A DNA stretch of 64,000 nt. Origin: Gaertneriomyces semiglobifer (lineage: Eukaryota > Chytridiomycota > Chytridiomycetes > Spizellomycetales > Spizellomycetaceae). This document shows positions 1 through 9,360 of this stretch, in pieces. The DNA is taken from positions 744,001-808,000 of the forward strand of contig JAHLKF010000001.1 in the NCBI GenBank assembly GCA_025558075.1. Reading direction: 5' to 3'. How positions within the stretch are numbered: the first letter of the stretch is position 1; every line of letters begins with the position of its first letter. Position numbers and translations under genes: made by a program. The notes beneath the pieces were generated by a model. That model searched no databases and was not told where the DNA came from. It saw nothing but the letters and a program-made list of their open reading frames with translations.

Positions 1-680
1 ACCGATCGTAGTGCTTGTCGGGTCAAAAGCAGGCAAACTTGACGACCTGGGTGTACTCCCCATCATCCGTGTCGTGAGAGTGGCCAGCTCTCGGTGTAGG
101 TCTCCGCGCACAGGTCACACCACATCCATCGATCCGTTGTTTCGGTTACGCAGCGAACTGATGAACGTTGCCCGGCGTTGACAGCGAGGTAGTGCTGGCA
201 GTGGCAGGACATTGCAGGCGCCCTCCAGATCCAGTTCCAGTCGTTGCGCGCTCTCGAGAGTTTAGGGTTAGGGTTAATAGTTAAGTGACCCTAACCCTAA
301 CCCTAAACGGCCCTGAGGATTCTTTAGACTTGTACGTCGAAGGTACATACGAGGGATACGTTCATAGCAGTGATCCCCAGCAACACTACGGGGACCTGTA
401 CCTGTATATGTAACATGTACTTGTATGCACATGCAACCCTTCTTAGCCGTGCTCCCAGACAGGACGGGTTGGGCAATGCGAATAGTTTGACCTGGACTGT
501 GATAGCTCCGGAGTTCCTGCGATTTCACGCGTCGCAATGCGCAGACGTTGAAAAACTCAAAATTTATCACTCAAACCAGATGTTGTCAAACCTTAATTTC
601 GAAGAAAACCTCACTGATGACAGTGTAGGTCGTCGTGCACTGCTGCTGCTGCTGCGACATGTTGGCTCGCCTGACTGGCA
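1..680. other. Non-coding 5' flank of the M28 protease gene
   Basis: No convincing gene is visible in this stretch. Its one distinctive feature is the pair of inverted telomere-type repeats at 261-307, described separately. A short run of CTG repeats (about 639-654) lies just before the protease start. The overlapping small open frames here have no family resemblance and no splice-supported extension. Confidence 0.6.
261..307. repeat. Inverted telomere-type repeat pair (TTAGGG / CCCTAA)
   Basis: About two and a half TTAGGG units at 261-276 are followed, after an 11-base spacer, by three CCCTAA units at 288-307. The arms are reverse complements of each other, so the DNA could form a hairpin. 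TTAGGG is the telomere repeat of most filamentous fungi and chytrids. The order G-rich arm then C-rich arm is the one expected of a head-to-head telomere fusion scar. It also fits a pair of telobox sites bound by Tbf1-like factors, sitting about 375 bp upstream of a gene start. Confidence 0.85.
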
Positions 681-3623
681 ATGGCTCGCCGGACTCACAG
701 CAACCAAGCCAAGATGTCGCGCGCTTGCGTCGGCGTGCGAAGCGTTCGTCTCTTGACAGGGATGTTCGCCATTGCAGTGTACATATCGGTCGTGCTCACA
801 GTGTTTTTCCTTGCCTCGAAGCAGAGTCTCCCTCAAGAATCGTTGACTCATGCGACAGCGCATGCCTCTAACTCGTCATTTTGCGCCGCTCGCGCTATCA
901 GCGAGACCTTGTCGATCATAGCTCAAGAATCTAGCATGACCAATTCGGAACAAAACAAAGTCATTCGGCTCTTCATTGCCGACCAGCTCAGCGCGCTGCA
1001 AGCGTACGGTACTGAGCGAGGACATACGGTTGACCTCATGCTGGAAGATGATGCCAACATCATAATTAATACCGCTTATTGGCAATCAACCAACCTTGCC
1101 CTGCGAATACGAGGAACGACATTCGCTTCCGAGGCTGGCGCTGCGTTACTTATCTCCACTCATTTTGATTCTGCACCACGCGCCCCTGGCGCGACCGACT
1201 CTGGCGTCGCAGTTGCGGTCATGGTCGAGGCGATTCGCAGCCTTCTCTCGGATTCAAAAGTCCTAGAGAGCTCCCTCATATTTCTCTTTAACAACGGCGA
1301 AGAAATCGATAAGCTGGGCAGCCAAGCCTTTACACATCATCCTTGGTTTGCCAGTGTGTCAGCATTTATCAACCTGGACAGCGCCGGCGCAGCTGAACGT
1401 GGAGCACGATCCATGCTGTTTCGCTCGAATTCTGCGGACATGGTCAGAGCGTACGCCGCGGGTGCGCCGTATCCCCACGCCAGCGTCTTGGCCCAGAATG
1501 CCTTTGATTATATCCCTAGCGACACCGATGGCTCTATTTACTCGCTGCTCGGCGGCAAAGCTGGTATGGATATTGGCTTCTACAATGCTCGGTACCTTTA
1601 TCACTCGCAGCTCGACGATCTCGCGCACGTCTCAGCCGATAGCGTGCAACAAATGGGGGAGAACCTGCTGGGAACAATCAAGATCGTTGCATCTGGAGAC
1701 GTGGGTAAGATGCGCCTTGATGGAGACACCCGTGGATTTGCTACAACCGAATTGGTCTATGGTGAGATTCAGGGTATGGGCATGTTTGTCATTTCTGCGA
1801 CAAGGTACCGGATTGCCATGATTGTCTTCATTGTCTTTGTTATCGGTTCCGCTTCAGTAGCCACGATGTATCGCGTTCGCCGCCTTGGCTGGCGACGAAT
1901 GATCGCGCGTGCCGCTTTGCCATTTTTTGATGAAGCGATTGTTGTTCTACTTTGTTGCATTTCCCTGCCTGCAATCGTTTATCTTCTTTCCTTACTCAAG
2001 ACTCGAGTGAATCCGGCATCAACTTACGGTCACCCTACACTCAACGTTGCGTGGATTGCTGCGGCAGCATTGAACACGATGTTAATCATTCACGCAGTTG
2101 CTACCAGGATTCGACTTGCGACACGGCTTCAGCGAAGAATCCTTCATCCCGAAGTTGCGTCAGCACGAACGTTGGAAAACATGGACAGCGACGGTCCACA
2201 AAAACAGGAAGTGGACGAGCTGCCCAAACAAATAGCGTCCGTGGTGGAGCCGGTAGACGATTCGTTGACACAGCCGAAGCAGGGTTGCAGCTTGACGGAA
2301 CAACACCGGCTAGGTACGAAACGCAACCTCGCTACGTACGCCGTCTGTGTCTTTCAGTCCATCTTGGTCATACTGGCTTTGGCCCTGTCAGCTGCCGGAA
2401 TACAGAGCGCATTTATATTCTTTGAGTCAGCAATTTGGCCGGTAGTCGCTATCCTTGTAAACGGTGGCCTCCGACTGGCATGTCGTCGGTGGGAGGTACG
2501 AATTTCATCGTCGCGACCAATGTACGCGGTCGCGTGCTTCGCCGCTCGTTGGAGTTGGTTTCTCGCGCTGATAATCGGTACGACAATTCCGATCCTTAGA
2601 GCTGGCGACCTGTTACGGCTCACTGTCACCGCTCTCCCTGCCGTGATTGCCGAAGGCTTGAATGAATCCATGTTGGATTTGGTCTATGGGCTTCAGATTA
2701 CCCTATCTCTGATTATTTTGCACCCATACATCTATCTCCTGACCCACCGGCACCGCATCATTGCACTGTCGTGTTCAAAGCTTACTTGGGCAGTCCTTTA
2801 CAGTTTGGCCGCGACACGATTTCCCTTTTCCGAAGAACGGCCCGCGCGCGCTTGGTTTACGGAAGCGTGGGACGTGACTACCGAAGCCTCAGCTCAAAAA
2901 TCGTCCTTCCTGGTCGGCCCCGACGGCTTGATATCCTCGCACCAGCTGCGGACCGTGCTCGAGTCCCAGGGCATCCAGAAACTCTCATGCGACCCAATTG
3001 GGTGCCTCAAGGTCGACGCCGATATCCCGGTCATGCGCGACCCGGCAGCGGCGAACGTGGTCCTGCCGTGGAACGAGACCCTCATTGTCACGCATCAGCC
3101 TGCGATCGTTAGCAATAGCACCATCACCATCCGTGGAAAGTTTATAGGACCACCAAGTTCCAGTGTATGCGTCGTTTCGTTACCTGCATACCGCCGTTCG
3201 TCCGGTGCGTACTCACTTGATGTCAATTTTCCATCCGACTCGACAACCAGCTGGATCGGAGCACCAGACGATGTTGAGCTATTCAACGGATACATCACTC
3301 GCAGCCTGCACTCTCGCAACGGGCGGGTGGAAAGCGATTTCAGCCTCTCCTATAATGGGCCCGGTGGTATATTGCCAAACGTTACAGTTCGTTTCGAGTG
3401 CATCGTGGATGAGACGGCCGTTTCAAGTGCGTGGAGGCTTGTGCAGGACGCAATTCCCAAGTGGATGGGATGGTATTCCAACCCTTATGTTGAGCCACAG
3501 CGCGATGGGGCATCAAGCTCGTACAACGGGGCATTAGTGGTCAGAAGAAACTTGAGAAGCTCGGAGTTTGAGATTACCCCACAGCAGGGAAATCGCACGT
3601 CGAGTTTTGACGGCAATACATAG
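681..3623 (+). CDS. Vacuolar membrane M28 zinc metalloprotease (Pff1/ERMP1-like)
   Basis: Predicted 980-residue multi-pass zinc peptidase of family M28, like yeast Pff1 and animal ERMP1, expected in the vacuolar or ER membrane with the catalytic domain in the lumen. One uninterrupted exon. An N-terminal membrane helix (about 27-44) precedes the peptidase domain (about 95-340). All five metal or catalytic positions are visible: H161 (THFDS), D173 (GATDSG), E207/E208 (NGEE), D233 (NLDS) and H308 (YHSQLDD), so it should be active. A series of hydrophobic helices follows (about 375-780), then a C-terminal lumenal region with several N-x-S/T sites. An alternative start is the ATG at 714, which removes 11 residues. 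The physiological substrate of this family is not known. Confidence 0.9.
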   Translation: MARRTHSNQAKMSRACVGVRSVRLLTGMFAIAVYISVVLTVFFLASKQSLPQESLTHATAHASNSSFCAARAISETLSIIAQESSMTNSEQNKVIRLFIADQLSALQAYGTERGHTVDLMLEDDANIIINTAYWQSTNLALRIRGTTFASEAGAALLISTHFDSAPRAPGATDSGVAVAVMVEAIRSLLSDSKVLESSLIFLFNNGEEIDKLGSQAFTHHPWFASVSAFINLDSAGAAERGARSMLFRSNSADMVRAYAAGAPYPHASVLAQNAFDYIPSDTDGSIYSLLGGKAGMDIGFYNARYLYHSQLDDLAHVSADSVQQMGENLLGTIKIVASGDVGKMRLDGDTRGFATTELVYGEIQGMGMFVISATRYRIAMIVFIVFVIGSASVATMYRVRRLGWRRMIARAALPFFDEAIVVLLCCISLPAIVYLLSLLKTRVNPASTYGHPTLNVAWIAAAALNTMLIIHAVATRIRLATRLQRRILHPEVASARTLENMDSDGPQKQEVDELPKQIASVVEPVDDSLTQPKQGCSLTEQHRLGTKRNLATYAVCVFQSILVILALALSAAGIQSAFIFFESAIWPVVAILVNGGLRLACRRWEVRISSSRPMYAVACFAARWSWFLALIIGTTIPILRAGDLLRLTVTALPAVIAEGLNESMLDLVYGLQITLSLIILHPYIYLLTHRHRIIALSCSKLTWAVLYSLAATRFPFSEERPARAWFTEAWDVTTEASAQKSSFLVGPDGLISSHQLRTVLESQGIQKLSCDPIGCLKVDADIPVMRDPAAANVVLPWNETLIVTHQPAIVSNSTITIRGKFIGPPSSSVCVVSLPAYRRSSGAYSLDVNFPSDSTTSWIGAPDDVELFNGYITRSLHSRNGRVESDFSLSYNGPGGILPNVTVRFECIVDETAVSSAWRLVQDAIPKWMGWYSNPYVEPQRDGASSSYNGALVVRRNLRSSEFEITPQQGNRTSSFDGNT

Positions 3624-4527
3624 AAGTCTAGAAGTAGCTTCACATAGAGGGTCATATAGAACGTTTCTGTAAAAGCGGTGGTATAGGTTTAGAGGAAGCG
3701 TGATATTAGTAGCTTCAGCAGCCTCGCTGCTCCACGATGTGCTAAATTAAATTGTTTCCAAAACAATGTCGTGCTAGAACTCCCAAAGACCGCCGTAGGT
3801 TACTCGGCCCATCGCACGCAATTGGCCAGCTCGCTCCTGCCTTCGAGCTCTGGCGTGTCTTTGGATTGAGGCCCACGCTATCGCTGGTTAAGTACCTGTC
3901 TTTCGGTGATCCCTGTTCAACATTCAACTACAGAACTCCATGTAACTTTTGCGTCAATCCAGCATGCCCGAACGAGACGTGCTTTCCGATGCGATAGCCT
4001 TTTAATCTCCAACTTCCTCGCTTGGTCCAAGTGAAAAAAGGGGATGTCGGATCAACCAGAAAGTCACCTTTCTCGGGAGTGTGACAACATTCCATCTGAG
4101 AAGGGCAACCTTGAGTATTCGTTTCACCGCCAAGCGTTGAAGTCCAACTCACTGGTGCCGGCCGCTAATGCTGTATCCTGTGGCCAAGGCGCAGCTGACG
4201 CCAGCGACATCGCACAAGATCTTGAACAGTAATGCCTTATGGCGGCATAAGCCAATGTCAACCTCACACAGACGCACAAAATTATGCCCCTGTCTAGCGT
4301 ACTATGAGCGAAAGGGAGAGCGACGGACGCAGTCGCCAGAGCGCACTACCTCAGCATACGTTGGAATAATCTGGCATCCGCCGTTTCACTACTTGGGCCA
4401 TTCTCAAGTCCGTAATCACCAAGATAGCGTCGTGTGGTCATCAGCAGAAACTCGATGAGAGCTTCATTTGCAAGACTGTGGCAAGGCGATAAAGAGAAAG
4501 CGCTTGCCTGCTCAACATACAACTCAA
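3624..4527. other. Intergenic, no supported gene
   Basis: About 0.9 kb between the end of the M28 protease gene and the convergent orphan gene at 4528-4987. Small open frames on both strands lack conserved motifs and plausible splice partners. One of them (4044-4232, plus strand) reads as a hydrophilic 62-residue peptide but has nothing else to support it. Confidence 0.5.
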
Positions 4528-4987
4528 TTACCTTTTTTTCCGCTCGTTAACAAATGCAATGGCGCTGCGGAGCGTCGGATCGTTGATGGGGTCAACCACA
4601 ATGGTCTCGCAATCAGCATTGAAGATGTCTGCCACGCCAAGGTGGAAAATCTTCCAAGAAATTGCCCCCGACTTTCTGTTCTTGTAGCGCCACGGAATGA
4701 TGAACGCTTGTTGCCGCGTGCTGATGTGGGATGGAATGCATCCATCAAACTGGGCGTACACACCAGTTATGTACGGATCAAACCTAATAGAAGTGAACGT
4801 AAACTCCACCGGGTTGCACTCATCATGCACGTCACTAAAAGAGTACATTGGTTGCACATTAGCATTTGTTACGCTATCAGAAATAAATTTTGACTTACTC
4901 AGTCTTGAGGCCATTTTGGCGCGATGCCATTGGCGAATGAAATAAAGAAGCCAGCGTGCACCACGGCCGTGTCGGTTTACGCGCCAT
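4528..4987 (-). CDS. Hypothetical small protein, two exons
   Basis: Predicted 131-residue soluble protein of unknown function. Exon 1 is 4987-4899 and exon 2 is 4834-4528. They are joined across a 64-nt intron with a GTAAGT donor, a TGCTAAT branch-like site and a CTTTTAG acceptor. The two halves lie in different frames, so the intron is what makes a continuous product. Without splicing a longer open frame also exists (start 4914), but the near-perfect splice signals favour the spliced form. The composition is balanced, with several aromatic residues (including IIPWRY) and a basic C-terminus (NERKKR), as in a real folded protein. I do not recognise the family. The start could also be the ATG at 5080, which gives 162 residues. 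Confidence 0.5.
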
Positions 4988-6739
4988 TGTTGCGCTCTCC
5001 GATACGCACGCACGCGCGATTGTGTAAGTGGGCATAGTCAGGGCAGGCTCCACCGTCCCTGTCGATGTCGCTGTCAGCATAATGTTGTAAGGCGGTAGGT
5101 TGATCTACACGGAAATCAGAAACCCGGCTGATTCCCAATCGCTGTTGTCGCTGTCAATGCCTGCCATCGTTGAGACAGAAAGCCGTGTGAAATGCACGCG
5201 TGCTGCGCTACACGCCCAAGCACGTAGGCACTCGCTTGCCAGGAGTTCCTGCGCAGGGGCGTCCCATGGCATCCATCACATAAGACCGTTCCAGCCTTCC
5301 TTCGCTTCAAGATCAATGGTTTTAAGCAGACAATGGCACACCGTCGTCCCAAGGCCCCACCGCATCCTCACTGATTCCTAGCCTACATGCAGCAATACAC
5401 TCTTGACACTCTTGACGGTGTTAACCGTCCTGCAAACCACCGAAACGAAGAAGGACTTGCACGAGGGAAGAGTCATGATGGATACCCGTTGCATCGATAT
5501 CCTGTTGCGATAAAGGCAAAGGAAAACGTTTTCGTTGGTTGGAGTGACGCGCCAATGACCCGATGTGGCGCAACAACAACGGATCCAATCCAGTGTGTCG
5601 GTTCAAGGAAGGTTCGCCACCAGGCCAGAGCAGCATGACGTCACGTTTTTTTCCGGATCGGGGCGCTTGGGGATCAGTGGATCAAACTGGTTAATTAATT
5701 GTTTGGATAAACTCCTGCGCAACGTGAATTGTGTGAATTGAATTTGAAAGTGCACATGAAATGCCTGCGCCCTTGATCTTGATCAGTATATATATCATTA
5801 TGATGCACATGCATATGTTTGATAGTACGGTACTATCAATTGCTTGCAATGTGTTGTATATGTAATGCATGTGCAAACTGGTTCATCCACGATCCGTCGC
5901 CGACGAGAATGCGATCGATGCAATGCATGGTTCTTTCTAGCCGCCATCGGAAGGCATCATCATCATCACCTAATACTTGGCTATGGTTGTTAGCACGTGC
6001 TGCTCGTTTAACTTCTTTGCGTACGAACGTTTGCGTCTGGGAAAATGTCATTCTGATGAAGTTGAAATTCCCACAGGTTCTCGACCTATCACAAAACCAC
6101 TACCAGTGCCAACGTTCTCAGCCGCGGTATGACTAAAACCCGACGTAATAGTGCATGTACTCTTTTTCCTGTTAAACAAAATAACCTAACTGCAACGTAA
6201 TCGCTATGTGTAAAGTGTGTGCGTGTGTTTGTATGCAAGATGATGTTTGGGGATGGGTGGATCTATACCGCTGAATTTGAATTTCCGCGGAATTGTTCAC
6301 CCACGATCGCATTTCCAATCAAAGATCCCCCTTTGCATTCATCCTTTTCAAATTCATTCATCAGTGCAAATGCGCACTTGTCCTACAATGGTGACGCGTT
6401 TCACACTGCGTCAACTCCACGATAAGGAGTGATGGAAACGGGCTTTCCCACTCCATAAAAAAAAACCCGGCCGATAATAATAACAAGACCGGCCGAAAAG
6501 CGACACGCGTCACTCCTCACAAAACAACCAAATTTTGCGGGGGACGTGATTATCGAACGCCCGTCGGCCACTGGACTGGGTCTGGTCATGGTCCCCCAAA
6601 TCGCGGCCGCTTTCTTTGCGAATGGGATCCCCCTTTCCTTTGCACACATTGGCGCATTCGCCCCATCGGTTTTCTTCTTCTTCCTTCCTTCTCCCAATCC
6701 AAACCCAAGTTGTTCTTTCCCCCATCCCGCGTCATCATT

Positions 6740-6764
6740 CACACACACACACACTCACACACAC
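6740..6764 (+). repeat. CA dinucleotide microsatellite
   Basis: About twelve CA units, interrupted once by a T near 6755, inside a pyrimidine-rich promoter tract. It is a simple sequence repeat with no coding function. Confidence 0.9.
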
Positions 6765-6885
6765 CAAATTCAAACCGCCCGCCCTTTCCAACTTCGCCTC
6801 GCCTTTTCCGCCTCCCTCCTTCCTTTTCCCACCGCCGCCGCCATCATCATCTCATCAGCGGCTTCATTGCCTCTCTCCAAAGAAA

Positions 6886-6895
6886 TATATAAATA
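6886..6895 (+). promoter_or_regulatory. TATA-box-like element of the glyoxal oxidase gene
   Basis: TATATAAATA lies at the end of a 200-bp CT-rich tract, 205 bp before the predicted start codon at 7101. CT-rich blocks ahead of the transcription start are common in strongly expressed fungal genes. The exact transcription start cannot be seen. Confidence 0.45.
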
Positions 6896-7100
6896 CTCCC
6901 TGCCCTCCTTTTTCCGAACCTCTTATTGTCTTGCTGCCAAAGCGCAAAATCCCCAACCCACTCTTAGTGTGCGGGATCACTCCTAATAAAAGCGTATATA
7001 TACAGATATCTAGTATATAGAACTAGACCAGTTTGACCAGGTGCCTCACTCTACTGCTCTCTCTCCCTGCCAAAGGAAGACGAGTAACTAACTTACGAAG

Positions 7101-9109
7101 ATGGCTCCTCGCTCATTACTCTTGAAGGCCGCTACTGCAGCGGTTCTCGCCGTTGCTGCCAACGCACAAAGCCCCAATGCCGCCACACAAGGAGAATGGA
7201 CGACGTTAAGCGAGAACGCTGGTGTTGTACCCAGTAAGTGTCTGCTAGCGGCCCGTGTAGTGACACGGCGACACTAACGAACACTGTTTTCTCTCTAGTT
7301 CATATGCTGTATTTACCCGGCGACAAAATTGTCATAACGGAACGTATTCACGTCTTGCCGACGGATCAATATGACCCTGCCATCATGGAGGCGTTCAGAG
7401 GCAGCGGCTTCTACAATGACAACAAGAACCTTGGAGAGTTCTTGACAGATACCGCCGTGTTCGATCTCAAGACCAAGCAATTTCAAATGATCGATTACAT
7501 TCCCAAGGTTGAGGAGGTTGGCAAGAACCAAGGTTATGCTTTCTGCATGGGCCACTCTCACCTGGCCGATGGTTCCATTCTGGGTGCCGGCGGTGACCAG
7601 TTTTGGTGGCACACGTACAAAGGCGTCAATATGACCTCTGATGGTCGTCGTGATGTCCGCGTGTGGACCGAGGAGTCGAACACATGGACATCCGTTGCCA
7701 AAATGCCACCAGGACCCAACGGAAACAACACCTTTTCTGGCCGTTGGTACCCAACCGTAATAACGTTGCCAGACGAAAAGGCCATGATTCTCGGTGGACA
7801 CACTGTATACTACGATCCCGCACAGCCTCTCGCAAACAACCCCACTTATGAAATGTACCACCCCGATACCAAACAATTAGATCCTCCGAAAGAGGTCGAA
7901 ATGCTCAAGAAGACTTTCCCGATCAACATGTACCCCATGGCACACGTCCTACCAAAATCCGGGAAAGTGTGGTTCGTTGCTGGCCATGAGTCAGCGTCGG
8001 TTGATCTTAAAACGGGCGTTGAAACCGCCGGGCCCGCCCTCCCTCAAGATGGTGTCTTAGGCCGCAGCTTCCCCTTTGCAGCATCAAACTTTTTGACTCC
8101 TCTCACTTACCGCAACAACTACGAGAGCACTTTCTTCACCTGCGGAGGTGTAGATTCTACTAATGGAAAGAGGGACGGTGATCAGCCGTATGCCAACTGC
8201 CCCACTTGCCCTGCCACCGACAAGTGCTACCACATCAACCCCGAGAACCCTACACAGTGGACTATTGAAAAGATGCCGTTGGCACGCAGTCAACCTCTTG
8301 CTGTTAACCTGCCAAACATGAAGGTTGCGTTGATTGGAGGGACCGGGCGTGGCCACCAGGGAGGCAATGCTGGAACTCCTTACAACTTTGACCCCGTCAA
8401 TAAGGTTGTCATCTTTGATCCTTTCAAGCCCACGGGAGACGCTCAGCGTTGGGCCGTGGCTGCTGAGGCCAAGATCGCTCGCCAATACCATGCGACCGCT
8501 GTACTCCGAACGGATGGTTCCATTGTTACTGGTGGAGGTGATGTCCAGAACTTCGCTGATATCAACTCTGATCCTTATGAGATGCGCTTGGAGGTCTACA
8601 GTCCGCCATACATGTTTATCCCCAACCGCCCGTCCCTGCAGTTGGAAGCCGTCCCGAAGGCCATTACTTACGGTCAAACCTTTGTGGTTCCTTTCGCAGG
8701 CGATGTCGGACCATCTATTATGTCCGTTACCATGGTGCGATACTCCACCGTGACGCACACTCTGAACACTGATCAGCGCGTTGTTGAGTTGAAAATTACA
8801 AAGTACGGCAAGAACAAGCTTCTAGTCGAGTCACCTCCGGATGCCAATGTCGCTGTTCCCGGACCCTGGATGTTGTGGGCCGTAGATAACCGAGGGGCCC
8901 CAGTAATGGAGGCCGCAACCGTGAGTCTTCGCGCCAGCAACCCCAAGGAGGACGCTGCTTGGGACGAGAAGGACACTGTTAAGCCGGATCAAGCTACTCT
9001 GGATGCTCAGAGCGGTATCACACCCGCTGGCAGTGGCGCCCTTCGACTTGGTGGTTTCGCCGCTGCCTCGTCGCTAATTGCTGGTGCCGTTGCTGCTTTG
9101 TTGCTTTGA
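7101..9109 (+). CDS. GPI-anchored glyoxal oxidase-type copper radical oxidase
   Basis: Predicted 647-residue extracellular enzyme of family AA5, oxidising aldehydes or alcohols to produce hydrogen peroxide. Exon 1 is 7101-7233 and exon 2 is 7299-9109, with a 65-nt GTAAGT...CTCTCTAG intron. An N-terminal signal peptide (about 1-22) is followed by the Kelch-like propeller and a C-terminal DUF1929 domain. The Cys-Tyr radical cofactor and copper ligands all appear present: C127 (FCMGHSHL), Y195 (RWYPT), Y441/H442 (RQYHAT) and H531 (VTHTLN). The hydrophobic C-terminus after a small-residue region indicates a GPI anchor, so it should sit on the plasma membrane or wall. In white-rot fungi these enzymes feed peroxide to peroxidases. 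In other fungi they act in wall or surface chemistry. Confidence 0.92.
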
Positions 9110-9360
9110 AATTAAGGACTGGGCAGACTTTTGAATGGAGATTATAGTAATATATTAACTGTTGTACCATAACGCATACTATTCATTTTAATATCATGAC
9201 ATTTTGCAACCTAGTCCTATTTACGGTTGCCGTCTCCGAGCGTTCAACCGTGCCTATATTTAGGTTACCATTGTCCTTGAATGCAAGTTCATCGAGGAAT
9301 AAAAATGATGCCCTTCTCCACTGCCCTGCCGAACAGAGCAGTTTGTAGTGATTTGCAAAG

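Larger units (their letters stand above)
4988..7100. other. Long non-coding region upstream of glyoxal oxidase
   Basis: About 2.1 kb without a supportable gene. The distal part (5000-6450) has only short scrambled open frames. The proximal part (6640-7100) is strongly pyrimidine-rich on the plus strand, carries a CA microsatellite and a TATA-like element, and reads like a fungal promoter and 5' leader for the glyoxal oxidase gene starting at 7101. The length of the region would suit a tightly regulated gene. Confidence 0.5.

Noticed and set aside
4044..4232. 62-codon hydrophilic plus-strand frame after the M28 protease gene
   Set aside because: Too short, with no splice partner, family or promoter support.
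8084..8758. 224-codon open frame on the minus strand inside the glyoxal oxidase
   Set aside because: It is antisense to a region with conserved catalytic residues on the plus strand and has no recognisable motifs of its own.
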